This document shows, piece by piece, positions 56,489-64,000 of a DNA stretch of 64,000 nucleotides (positions within the stretch are counted from its first letter, which is position 1; every line of letters begins with the position of its first letter). The stretch is taken from the NCBI RefSeq assembly GCF_014805825.1, contig NZ_CP061941.1:4277166-4341165 (forward strand), in the 5' to 3' direction. The notes below the pieces were generated by a model that saw only the letters and a program-made list of their open reading frames with translations, made no database searches and had not been told where the DNA came from. Origin of the DNA: Marinomonas algicola. GTDB taxonomy: Bacteria > Pseudomonadota > Gammaproteobacteria > Pseudomonadales > Marinomonadaceae. Position numbers and translations under genes: made by a program.

Positions 56489-56528
56489 GGCCCCCCAATA
56501 GTTGGACTATCCAATTAATGGGGGGGCC
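56489..56528 (+). terminator. Intrinsic terminator at convergent ends
   Basis: GGCCCCCC (56489-56496) pairs with GGGGGGCC (56521-56528), with an inner TTGG/CCAA stem, followed by TTTTAT on the plus strand. It ends the dehydrogenase transcript. Confidence 0.8.
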
Positions 56529-56577
56529 TTTTATATCCAGTGGTTAATGATGGATTGAAAATGGGCTCTTAACGCTC

Positions 56578-57597
56578 TCATTTTTTTCGTAATTTGAGTA
56601 AGTCGTTATAGAGTGCTTGCGGAATATCTACCGCATTACGTGCTAGGTTATGCTCAGTGGCGGCTTGACGACGTTGTGATGGAAGGCGAGCCCCTTGATC
56701 AAGGATATCGGCGAATAAACGCTCTGCCCGCTCATCGTTAGCGGCCGCTTTGCCTCCGCTAAATAAGTTTGGATCAAAAGCGATGATGATTTCACCGTGG
56801 TAAGGTGCTTCTAGTCTCCCCTCTGCGGCGGCCATACTTTCCTTACTTGTCAAATCGTCAATAAGAGGGCCTGCCAATAACTCAATCATGATAGATAAAG
56901 CGGAACCCTTATGAGCACCAAATGTCAGCATAGCACCGGCCATCGCGGCTTCTGGATCGGTTGTAGGGCGACCGTCTTTATCAATCGCCACACCTTCTGG
57001 TAAGGGTTTATTAGCTCGGCGGTGAAGTTCTATTTCACCACGTGCAAATTGGCTGGTGGCAAAATCAAAAGTAAAAGGGGCTTTTCCCTGCCTTGGCCAG
57101 CTAAAAGCAAAAGGGTTTGTACCCAATGTGCCGCGAGTGCCACCAGCAGGCGCGACCCATGCATGACTTGGTAACATCGCCATGGCGGCTAATCCCGCTT
57201 CCGATAACTTCTCTACTTCTGGCCAAAGCGCTGAGAAATGGAAGCAGTTGTTGATAGCAAGTGCGGCGATACCATTCTTCTTGGTTTTTTCTATTAGTAA
57301 AGGCAAGGCTTCTTGAAAGGCGAGCAAAGAAATACCGTCATTTGCATTGGCTCGAACAATCGCAGGGCCCGCATCAGTAATGGTGGGTGTGGCCGCGCCA
57401 TTAGCACGACCCGCTTGTATGCTTTCAGTGCACATAAATAAGCGATAAAGACCATGAGAGTGGCAATCACCTAATTGGTTAGTATAGATAATATCTGTGA
57501 TCGAGCGTGCATGGTCTTGGTTAAAACCATTGTCCATTAAAATACCTTCACTTAGTTCGCGTACTTTGCCTAAGCTCAAAGTAACAGAGTCTTTCAT
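56578..57597 (-). CDS. Ldh2-family imine reductase (pyrroline-2-carboxylate reductase type)
   Basis: 339 residues of the malate/L-lactate dehydrogenase (Ldh2/DpkA) family, a fold without a Rossmann domain. The conserved His lies in DCHSHGLYRL and others in NNCFHFSALWPEVE, with LGTNPFAFSWP and FGAHKGSALSIMIELLAG. In hydroxyproline loci such enzymes reduce delta-1-pyrroline-2-carboxylate to L-proline. AGGAG lies 5 bases before ATG 57597; a longer frame to 57750 would overlap the upstream gene. It is the last gene of the operon. Confidence 0.85.
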   Translation of the reverse strand: MKDSVTLSLGKVRELSEGILMDNGFNQDHARSITDIIYTNQLGDCHSHGLYRLFMCTESIQAGRANGAATPTITDAGPAIVRANANDGISLLAFQEALPLLIEKTKKNGIAALAINNCFHFSALWPEVEKLSEAGLAAMAMLPSHAWVAPAGGTRGTLGTNPFAFSWPRQGKAPFTFDFATSQFARGEIELHRRANKPLPEGVAIDKDGRPTTDPEAAMAGAMLTFGAHKGSALSIMIELLAGPLIDDLTSKESMAAAEGRLEAPYHGEIIIAFDPNLFSGGKAAANDERAERLFADILDQGARLPSQRRQAATEHNLARNAVDIPQALYNDLLKLRKK

Positions 57598-57628
57598 AGT
57601 GTCTCCTGATAAATGCATTAACACGACA

Positions 57629-58882
57629 TTAATTAAAGCGTCGTGCTGAGTAAGGTTCGAGGGGGATGGGTGGTTGGCGACCAAAAATAAGGTCAGCAAC
57701 CAACTCAGCGGTTCCGGCGGATTGTGTAAGGCCCAAATGCCCATGCCCAAATGCGTAAATGATACGTGTGGATAAAGAAGAGTAGCTTATAACAGGTAAA
57801 CTGTCTGGCATGGAAGGTCGAAACCCCATCCATTGTGTTCCACCCTCGGTTTTTAATTTAGGTAAGAACGATGCCGCTTTATTGAGAAGAACATCAGCGC
57901 GCTTATAGTTTGGTTTGAGGTACAGTCCTCCCAGTTCAACCGCCCCACCAATGCGAACCCCTTCACCTGCTTTGGATACAACAAAGCCATGGTTACTGAA
58001 GCTGATGTGTGTTTTTAGGTCAAAAGCACCTGAGGGTAACGTGGTGTTGTACCCTCGCTCTGTGTCAAGAGGTAAATTATCACCAAGAGACTTTGCTAGG
58101 GCTTTAGACCACGCTCCCATTGCCAATATCACTTGGCTTGCGTGATAATTTGACTGGCTAGTTTTTACCAGCACAGTTTCGGCTTGCAACTTAATTGAAT
58201 GGACGTCTGCAATCGCAATTTCACCGCCTAACTTTTTAAACGCATCGGCCAGATATTGAGTCCACTGAGCAGGGTGGACAACATTTTTCCATTCTGGAGT
58301 GAAGCCGGCATGAGTAAATCGTGAATCAATACCGGGTTGGATCTTGGCAATGGCTTCTGGGCTTTCTAGAAATTCGAACTTGACGCCGTGCTTTTTGCGA
58401 ACCTCCCAACTCGGTTGGGCTGCTTTAAACTCTTTTTCGCCTTCATAAAGCTGTAATTGCCCTTCTCTACGTATTAATGCTTCCCCATCAACAGACTGTA
58501 TTTGGCGTTCAAGCGCCGCTTTGGATAAATCCATGAGTGTTGCCTGTGCCGCAAGAGCATTTTCATATCGGTCTTTCCAGCTAGATCGCCAAAAATGCAT
58601 CATCCAAGGTGAAATTTTTACGGCATAAGCGGGATGGATAGACAAGGGACCTAGAGGGTCTAGCAGCCACTTAGGTGCTTTTTGCATAATGCCAGGTGTT
58701 GCAAGGGGGATTACGTCTGCAAAAGCAAATGCCCCCGCATTGCCTGACGACGTTTCTTTTGCAATGCCTTTACGATCAATGACTAATACTTGCTTGCCTT
58801 CCGTCTGCAATTTCAGGGCTGTGCTGATACCAATAATACCGGCACCAATGACAATAACATCGTGGGATATGAGATTGCTCAT
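57629..58882 (-). CDS. FAD-dependent D-amino-acid (D-hydroxyproline) dehydrogenase
   Basis: 417 residues of the DadA/DAO superfamily. The FAD motif VIGAGIIGIS is at 11-20 with the following E/D-R segment (VLVIDRKG), and the C-terminal MGFRPSMPDSLPVISYSSLSTRIIYAFGHGHLGLTQSAGTAELVADLI completes the fold. Next to hydroxyproline epimerase it should oxidise cis-4-hydroxy-D-proline to the pyrroline, passing electrons to the respiratory chain. The monomeric DadA-like form contrasts with the multi-subunit LhpBEF type. Confidence 0.87.
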   Translation of the reverse strand: MSNLISHDVIVIGAGIIGISTALKLQTEGKQVLVIDRKGIAKETSSGNAGAFAFADVIPLATPGIMQKAPKWLLDPLGPLSIHPAYAVKISPWMMHFWRSSWKDRYENALAAQATLMDLSKAALERQIQSVDGEALIRREGQLQLYEGEKEFKAAQPSWEVRKKHGVKFEFLESPEAIAKIQPGIDSRFTHAGFTPEWKNVVHPAQWTQYLADAFKKLGGEIAIADVHSIKLQAETVLVKTSQSNYHASQVILAMGAWSKALAKSLGDNLPLDTERGYNTTLPSGAFDLKTHISFSNHGFVVSKAGEGVRIGGAVELGGLYLKPNYKRADVLLNKAASFLPKLKTEGGTQWMGFRPSMPDSLPVISYSSLSTRIIYAFGHGHLGLTQSAGTAELVADLIFGRQPPIPLEPYSARRFN

Positions 58883-58979
58883 GAGGGTTCCATCTCCTAG
58901 TGGTAAAGAAAGTATCTGTTAACGGGTGATTGTGTGGCTAAATGTATCAATACCTATGTCAAAATTGAGCCATATAATT

Positions 58980-59933
58980 TTATTCGACAGTCGTAATACC
59001 ATGTCGAAGTGAATCATTTGGGTTATGAATTAACTTTGCTTCTCGTGTAATAAACGCTTGTCCGGTGATGGATGGTACGACGGCTCCTAATGGTGCATTG
59101 AGGCGGTTAGAGGGTTGATAACTTAGTGTGTACCCACTACCAATCGTACTTTCTTGATAGATTTTTTCTCCTGGCGCTAATATTTTATCGGCGGCTAAGC
59201 AAGATAAACGAGCTGAGCTGGCGGTGCCACAGGGAGAACGGTCATAAGCGTTATCTGGGCACAAGACAAAATTTCGAGTATGGCCTTTAGTCGTTAGCGC
59301 GGGCCCAAAAAAAACAATATGATCTATGATCCCTCCATTTTCACCTTCAATGCCTTCCGCATATAGGGCTTCTCTAGTGGCGATACCAAGCTCTGTTAGT
59401 GATCGAATATTGTTTGGTGTGACCTTGATTGGACAGTCGTTTATCATATAGAACCAGTTACCACCATATGCAATGTCACCTGTTATTAGGCCAACGCCTT
59501 CTACAGCAACGGATACGTCTTTTTTATAACGATAGCTGTCTATGTTTCTCATGGTAACGGTGTTTTTATCTGTGAGAGTGATCTCCACAATACCCACTGG
59601 CGTTTCTATTTTGTAGGTACCGACACGGATTTTTCCAATGTGCGCCAGTGTGGCCGCGACGCCTATCGTTCCGTGACCACACATTCCGATAACGGCCGCC
59701 GCATCAAAATAAATCACCCCAGTAATGCACTCCGGGTCTGTTGGTTCCACAAGTAATGCGCCTACCATGGCTTCTTGGCCATAGGGTTCAAGAACAGTAG
59801 ATCGATAAAAATCTTTGAATTCTGTCGCTAAGCGCCTTGCCCGATCAGATAAAGGCCCTGATCCAAGATCAGGGCCTCCTTCTAAAATAACTCGAGTAGG
59901 TTCACCTTCTGTATGGCTATCTACAATAAGCAT
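58980..59933 (-). CDS. 4-hydroxyproline 2-epimerase (proline racemase family)
   Basis: 317 residues. Both catalytic cysteines of the two-base mechanism are present: C85 in GMCGHGTIGVAA and C235 in DRSPCGTASSARLS. This pair is kept in racemases and epimerases and lost in the dehydratase branch. The N-terminal IVDSHTEGEPTRVILEGGP fits hydroxyproline epimerase. It turns trans-4-hydroxy-L-proline into cis-4-hydroxy-D-proline. The start at 59933 overlaps the upstream gene by 13 bp. Confidence 0.9.
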   Translation of the reverse strand: MLIVDSHTEGEPTRVILEGGPDLGSGPLSDRARRLATEFKDFYRSTVLEPYGQEAMVGALLVEPTDPECITGVIYFDAAAVIGMCGHGTIGVAATLAHIGKIRVGTYKIETPVGIVEITLTDKNTVTMRNIDSYRYKKDVSVAVEGVGLITGDIAYGGNWFYMINDCPIKVTPNNIRSLTELGIATREALYAEGIEGENGGIIDHIVFFGPALTTKGHTRNFVLCPDNAYDRSPCGTASSARLSCLAADKILAPGEKIYQESTIGSGYTLSYQPSNRLNAPLGAVVPSITGQAFITREAKLIHNPNDSLRHGITTVE

Positions 59934-60883
59934 TCTGATATTACTCCACCTTGTTGAGACCAATCAGTGAACCACTTTTTAAATAAATTATATTGGTCTT
60001 CGCAGTATTTACGTTGTGCATCGTTTAATTGATCTGTTTCATTGAAGTGTAAGCTATATTCTTCTTCACCGTTTAATACGAGTAAGTATTTAAAGAATAA
60101 GACAAGTTCAGGGCCTTCGTCGAAACTGGCAAGAACGGACATAGACTCTTCCAACTCTTGTGCTCGAAGACGAGCTTCGGCGTTTCCTGTGGCGGCTAGC
60201 TTAGACAGCTTGGTGAGTAATAGCACTTCTTTTGGCAATGCTGTGCCAATCCCTGTAATCGCACCAACAGCGCCGCACTTAACGAAACCATGGTATACTG
60301 CGGTATCAACACCCACCATCAGTAAAACCTGGTCATCTTTAGACGTAATATTTTCTGCAGCATAACGCATAGCCTCTTTACTGCCAAACTCTTTAAAACC
60401 GATCAAATTTTTGTGTTCTGATCGTAATTCAAAGAATAAATCAGCACGCGTCTCAAAGCCGTATACAGGGCTATTGTAAATAATGGATGGGATCGAAGGT
60501 GATGCTTCTAAAATCGCTTTAAAATGATTTTTTTGTGCTGAAATAACTGAGCCACGAGATAAAACCCGAGGAATAACCATTAGACCAGCTGCCCCCACTT
60601 TTTCTGCATGAGCGGCATGAGCTACAGCCGATTTTGTATTAATTGCACCAGTCCCCACAATAACTGGAATCCCTGCTTCGACCAAACGAGCCACACCTTC
60701 CATACGTTGTTCATCGGTTAATAATGGCCAATCACCCATGGAGCCACAATAGACCACACCAGACATACCCGCTGCCATCATCTGTTGGCCTTTTTTAACC
60801 AAAGCATCAAAATCTGGAGTACGATCGGCTTTGCATGGCGTCATTAGAGCGGGAATTACACCATTGAAAATGTCTTTGTTCAT
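59921..60883 (-). CDS. DapA-family 1-pyrroline-4-hydroxy-2-carboxylate deaminase
   Basis: 320 residues of the dihydrodipicolinate synthase/N-acetylneuraminate lyase superfamily. The Schiff-base lysine is K164 in LIGFKEFGSKE and the catalytic Tyr lies in SIIYNSPVYG. By operon context it removes water and ammonia from pyrroline-4-hydroxy-2-carboxylate to give alpha-ketoglutarate semialdehyde. It is the first gene of the minus-strand operon, and its start lies 26 bp from the operator. Confidence 0.87.
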   Translation of the reverse strand: MNKDIFNGVIPALMTPCKADRTPDFDALVKKGQQMMAAGMSGVVYCGSMGDWPLLTDEQRMEGVARLVEAGIPVIVGTGAINTKSAVAHAAHAEKVGAAGLMVIPRVLSRGSVISAQKNHFKAILEASPSIPSIIYNSPVYGFETRADLFFELRSEHKNLIGFKEFGSKEAMRYAAENITSKDDQVLLMVGVDTAVYHGFVKCGAVGAITGIGTALPKEVLLLTKLSKLAATGNAEARLRAQELEESMSVLASFDEGPELVLFFKYLLVLNGEEEYSLHFNETDQLNDAQRKYCEDQYNLFKKWFTDWSQQGGVISECLL

Positions 60884-60908
60884 TTTGTTTGTCTCTATTT
60901 TGGGATAT

Positions 60909-60923
60909 TGGATACAAAATACA
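60909..60923. promoter_or_regulatory. Hydroxyproline-regulator operator, site 3
   Basis: TGGATAcaaAATACA has one perfect arm identical to site 2, including the centre, and one degenerate arm. It covers the -10 of the hydroxyproline operon promoter. Confidence 0.6.
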
Positions 60924-60944
60924 TCTTGTCTGTTTAATCGTCAA
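60916..60944 (-). promoter_or_regulatory. Hydroxyproline operon promoter
   Basis: Minus strand: -35 TTGACG (60939-60944), a 17-bp spacer and -10 TATTTT (60916-60921). Transcription should start near 60909. Beyond it, 60945-61260 is an AT-rich stretch with short stems (GCCT/AGGC near 61124-61138) and no credible gene. Confidence 0.6.
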
Positions 60945-61263
60945 TAGAGATAGATAAATTAAATAAGCAAGGACTGGGTTAGCGCCTAATAAAATGTCAC
61001 TTTTTAGAATGATAGCCCATCTAAGATGATGTTTTATATCATCAATTTTGATGTTCTGATTAGGAACAAAATACTCTGAAATACTTTTATTTTAATGAAA
61101 ACGTCTTTGGTAAGATCTAAATGCCTAAAAAACAGGCAGACTCTTAATAGAGGGTCGGCAAGTAAATGGAAACATAATCATGAAGCATCAAGATAAAGAA
61201 GGCTAGATGTGGAAGGATGATAACCCTATGTTAAAAGGGCGTATCGATAGTGGCATAAATAAA

Positions 61264-61287
61264 AAAGGGCCCACAATGTGAGCCCTT
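61264..61287 (-). terminator. Intrinsic terminator after yidC
   Basis: Minus strand: AAGGGCTCAC-ATT-GTGGGCCCTT followed by TTTTTT. It lies 23 bp after the yidC stop codon and closes the rpmH-rnpA-yidC operon. Confidence 0.9.
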
Positions 61288-61309
61288 GTTAACGATTTAA
61301 AAGTGCTGT

Positions 61310-62962
61310 TTAAGCTTCTCTTTCAATACGTTTGGTAATGATGTATTGCTGAATAATCGACAAGGTGTTGTTACATACCCAATACAATACTAAACCGCTT
61401 GGGAACCACAAGAAAAAGAATGTGAACGCAATTGGCATGATTTTCATAATACGTGCTTGCATTGGGTCTGGCGGTGTTGGGTTCAACATTTGCTGACCTA
61501 ACATACTGACACCCATTAGGATTGGTAAAACAAAGTAGGGATCCATGTAAGATAGATCATTAATCCAAAGCATAAATGGCGCATGACGTAACTCGACACT
61601 TTCCATTAATACCCAGTACAAAGATAAGAAAACAGGCATTTGTACTAGAATGGGCAAGCACCCACCAAGAGGGTTAATTTTTTCTTTCTTATAAAGTTCC
61701 ATCATAGCCGCTGACATTTTTGCCCTGTCGCTGCCATGTTGTTCACGTAAACGTGTTAGCTCAGGGCCAAACTTACGCATTTTTGCCATCGAACGATAGC
61801 TCGCTGCGGAAAGCTTGAAGAAGACGGCTTTTACACAGACTACGATTAAGATAATGGCGACACCCCAGTTGATAACAACGGATTGGATCGCTGTCAGTAA
61901 CCAGAATAAAGGTTGAGCTAACCACCATAACCAACCGTAATCAACGGTTAAGTCTAGGTTTTCAGCTGTGGCTGCAAGTTGGTCTTGTAGTTTTGGACCG
62001 ACATAAAATGTCGATGCCAATGTCCCTTGTTGACCAGCTGAAATTTCAACGGCCGAACCTGAAAAGCCAATTAGGTTAAAATCATTATTTTTACGCGCTT
62101 GAAGAATAAAGGTTTGACCTTGTTCTGGAATCCACGCGGTCACAAAATAATGTTGAAGTAATGCTACCCAACCTTTTGTTGAAGACACTTTTACAGGTTC
62201 TTCAGCCATATCGGAAAAGGATATTTTAGAATAAGGCGTTTCTTCGTTAGAAATCGCACCACCTAAATAAGGCTGCAGTCCTAAGCTGGTTGAAGAGCTT
62301 GGATCTTCGGAATTATCACGCTTAATTTGAGCAAATAAATTACCTTTCCAAGCCGAGTCAGACAGGTTATTAACCGTGATCAACTGGCGGATTTTGTAGT
62401 CACCCTCAGTAAAACGGAATGTCTTAGTATATTGAACACCTAAAGAATCTGTGAAATACAAATTAACGTCTAAGGAACCATCACCGGACCTTAATTCGTA
62501 AGACGTCTTTTCTGCACTGTATACAGGGCGACCTTCTTTTGATGCATCGGGTCCGTTAGGGCCGATAAGACCACTTTGAGTCACATAAATACGCTGCGCC
62601 GTATTCTCTAAAATAACTAATGGGTCATCTTCATCAATAACGCGTTTGTATTTTAAGAGAGAAGCACTAACGATGTCGCCACCAACTGGATTGATACCAA
62701 CTTCTAAAGTGTCGGTGGTGATCTTAATTAGTTCACCTGATTCGACGACAGAAACGGTTCCCGGAATTTCCGAGCTTGCAGTGGCAGTAACAATAGCAGA
62801 AGGAATATCGCTACTATTAGCGGTTGTATTTGAAGGAGCTGATTGAGAGCTTTGGGCAACGTTTTGAGTAGACGAAGAACCATAATCTTGGTTCCACTGT
62901 AAAAACAGCATATAGCCACTGACAAAAAGCGCACCCCATAAAAAGTAACGTCTGAAATCCAT
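61310..62962 (-). CDS. yidC: Membrane protein insertase YidC
   Basis: About 550 residues. The N-terminal membrane anchor (MDFRRYFLWGALFVSGYMLFLQW) is followed by a large periplasmic domain. The conserved five-helix core follows, with the cytoplasmic loop (AKMRKFGPELTRLREQHGSDRAKMSAAMMELYKKEKINPLGGCLPILVQMPVFLSLYWVLMESVELRHAPF). It inserts and folds inner-membrane proteins, including F0 subunits. I use ATG 62962, because the longer frame begins with TTG. Confidence 0.96.
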   Translation of the reverse strand: MDFRRYFLWGALFVSGYMLFLQWNQDYGSSSTQNVAQSSQSAPSNTTANSSDIPSAIVTATASSEIPGTVSVVESGELIKITTDTLEVGINPVGGDIVSASLLKYKRVIDEDDPLVILENTAQRIYVTQSGLIGPNGPDASKEGRPVYSAEKTSYELRSGDGSLDVNLYFTDSLGVQYTKTFRFTEGDYKIRQLITVNNLSDSAWKGNLFAQIKRDNSEDPSSSTSLGLQPYLGGAISNEETPYSKISFSDMAEEPVKVSSTKGWVALLQHYFVTAWIPEQGQTFILQARKNNDFNLIGFSGSAVEISAGQQGTLASTFYVGPKLQDQLAATAENLDLTVDYGWLWWLAQPLFWLLTAIQSVVINWGVAIILIVVCVKAVFFKLSAASYRSMAKMRKFGPELTRLREQHGSDRAKMSAAMMELYKKEKINPLGGCLPILVQMPVFLSLYWVLMESVELRHAPFMLWINDLSYMDPYFVLPILMGVSMLGQQMLNPTPPDPMQARIMKIMPIAFTFFFLWFPSGLVLYWVCNNTLSIIQQYIITKRIEREA

Positions 62963-63054
62963 GGTATTCAACTAATTATTGGTTAGACAACAGGTTCAAA
63001 AGAACCCTTTTAAAAACACGCGCTATTAAAGCAGTCTTTTGCTGTTTTTTCAGC

Positions 63055-63453
63055 CTATTTTTGCTTTAAAGGGGAGTCTTTTGGTTTTTTGGAGGAATTC
63101 TTTGTTTTTTTGACGATTTGACCCCAGGCTTTATCAAGTCTTTTCAATAAAGTAGCGTTATCAATGTCTTTAATTCCTTGACGGGACAGAAACACAATAT
63201 CAAATCCTGCAAGATCCAATTTGTGATGGCGAAATGAGTCACGTACTAAACGTTTAATACGATTTCTTCCAACCGCTCTTTTTTCCGTCTTTTTAGCAAC
63301 AATCAATCCTAACCTTGCTAGGTCATCATTGCGTTTTGTCGCTAATATAAGGAATTCCCCGGCAAAAACTTTCGAGGTAGTATGATCGAATACGGTTTTA
63401 TAATCCCCAGCGGTCAGGAGTCTGACTTGCCGGGGAAAACAAAAGTCGGTCAT
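63055..63453 (-). CDS. rnpA: Ribonuclease P protein component
   Basis: 132 residues, basic. The family signature KKTEKRAVGRNRIKRLVRDSFRHH contains the conserved RNR motif that binds P RNA. The C-terminal Lys/Ser tail (KKTKNSSKKPKDSPLKQK) is longer than in many homologues. It lies 8 bp after rpmH. Only 92 bp separate it from the yidC start, so yidD, often located here, is absent. Confidence 0.96.
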   Translation of the reverse strand: MTDFCFPRQVRLLTAGDYKTVFDHTTSKVFAGEFLILATKRNDDLARLGLIVAKKTEKRAVGRNRIKRLVRDSFRHHKLDLAGFDIVFLSRQGIKDIDNATLLKRLDKAWGQIVKKTKNSSKKPKDSPLKQK

Positions 63454-63461
63454 AAGCGGGA

Positions 63462-63596
63462 TTATGCGCTTAGAGCCTTGCGTCCGCGAGCACGACGACG
63501 ATTTAGGATTTGACGTCCACTTTTCGTTGCCATACGAGCACGGAAACCGTGATTACGTTTGCGTTTTAGAACGCTAGGTTGAAATGTTCTTTTCAT
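63462..63596 (-). CDS. rpmH: 50S ribosomal protein L34
   Basis: 44 residues, nearly universal in sequence (MKRTFQPSVLKRKRNHGFRA, then RMATKSGRQILNRRRARGRKALSA). Extremely basic. It is the first gene of the rpmH-rnpA-yidC operon. Confidence 0.98.
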   Translation of the reverse strand: MKRTFQPSVLKRKRNHGFRARMATKSGRQILNRRRARGRKALSA

Positions 63597-63684
63597 CTCT
63601 ATTTTCTCTCACTGAAGCAGTGTTTCAGTTTTGAGGGTTAGCCTTAGCCAAGCCTCTACAATTTGATTCAAAATCAGGCGGCGG

Positions 63685-63713
63685 ATTTTAATGAAATTCT
63701 TTAAATAGATCAA
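63685..63713 (-). promoter_or_regulatory. rpmH operon promoter
   Basis: Minus strand: -35 TTGATC (63708-63713), a 17-bp spacer and -10 TAAAAT (63685-63690), followed by CCGCCGCC. The GC-rich discriminator suggests stringent control, as for other ribosomal promoters. Confidence 0.65.
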
Positions 63714-63741
63714 TAAATATTAACGCTTTCGTATTAAATAA

Positions 63742-64000
63742 TTACACACAATGTTATTCAACTAATTATACACAGACTTTAGTGGGGGATTTACCGTGCC
63801 ATTTTTTAATCCTTCTTGATTTATGCACAGGCCTTGTTTTTTTTAACTTAATAGTATTAATTTTCAACCACTTATACGTTAAAAAACTGTGCACAAAATA
63901 TAACAAAACGATTCCGTTGCCTGTTGATAACAAGAATACATATGCACATAGAAATGAAGTCGTAAACAGCTGTGCATAAGTGTTTGTGTTATTAACAAAA
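63742..64000. other. DnaA-box cluster next to rpmH
   Basis: Three perfect DnaA boxes (TTATACACA 63766-63774, TTATGCACA 63821-63829, TGTGCATAA 63971-63979) and several one-mismatch copies (TTACACACA 63742, TGTGCACAA 63888, TGTTGATAA 63922) lie in an AT-rich gene-free region. In related genomes dnaA follows, so this may be the dnaA autoregulatory region, a second origin element, or both. Confidence 0.7.

Noticed and set aside
61207..61281. 24-codon frame before the yidC terminator
   Set aside because: Too short, no ribosome site, and it runs into the terminator hairpin.

Overview
The window comes from the origin-proximal part of a gammaproteobacterial chromosome. The gene set and order (rpmH-rnpA-yidC, mnmE-mnmG-rsmG-parA-parB-atpIBEFHAGDC), the AT-leaning composition, many TRAP transporters and the protein styles point to Oceanospirillales, most likely Marinomonas or a close relative. 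The genus is inferred from recognition, not from a search.

Layout. 1-1381 is a 16S rRNA gene on the minus strand, cut at its 3' end by the window edge, with a leader containing boxA and a strong rRNA-type promoter. 1.9-14.3 kb holds mixed genes: the divergent regulator/exporter pair argP-argO, a zinc alcohol dehydrogenase with a divergent Lrp-type regulator, uvrD, an aromatic/aspartate aminotransferase, a DsbA-like protein, and csdA-csdE divergent from a degenerate MocR-type regulator. 14.3-22.5 kb is a LysR-controlled peptide-type ABC transporter with a fused double ATPase and an M14 metallopeptidase as last gene. tcdA and a TrmB-type regulator follow. 24.3-31.5 kb is the complete atp operon, then parB, parA, rsmG, mnmG, a 744-bp AT-rich region full of DnaA boxes (probable oriC), and mnmE.

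Between mnmE and yidC, which are normally neighbours, lies about 23 kb of catabolic genes. It holds (i) a TRAP transporter and a chemoreceptor with an unusual leader; (ii) a hexuronate/mannonate locus with a UxuR/ExuR-type regulator, ManD/RspA, an RspB-like dehydrogenase, a second TRAP transporter, UxuB and UxuA; and (iii) a 4-hydroxyproline locus with a GntR/FCD regulator, alpha-ketoglutarate semialdehyde dehydrogenase, an Ldh2-family imine reductase, a D-hydroxyproline dehydrogenase, hydroxyproline epimerase and a DapA-family deaminase. Together the enzymes of (iii) turn trans-4-hydroxy-L-proline into 2-oxoglutarate. The window ends with yidC, rnpA, rpmH and a second DnaA-box cluster that should precede dnaA just outside.

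The strongest new observations are regulatory. Three UxuR-like operators lie exactly 73 bp apart. A hydroxyproline operator (TGGATAcaaTATCCA type) covers the -10 element of two promoters and recurs before its own regulator gene. Hairpins sit behind substrate-binding-protein genes and behind atpA and atpD. The chemoreceptor leader carries an intrinsic terminator. I see no CRISPR array, prophage, transposase or recognisable new defence system.
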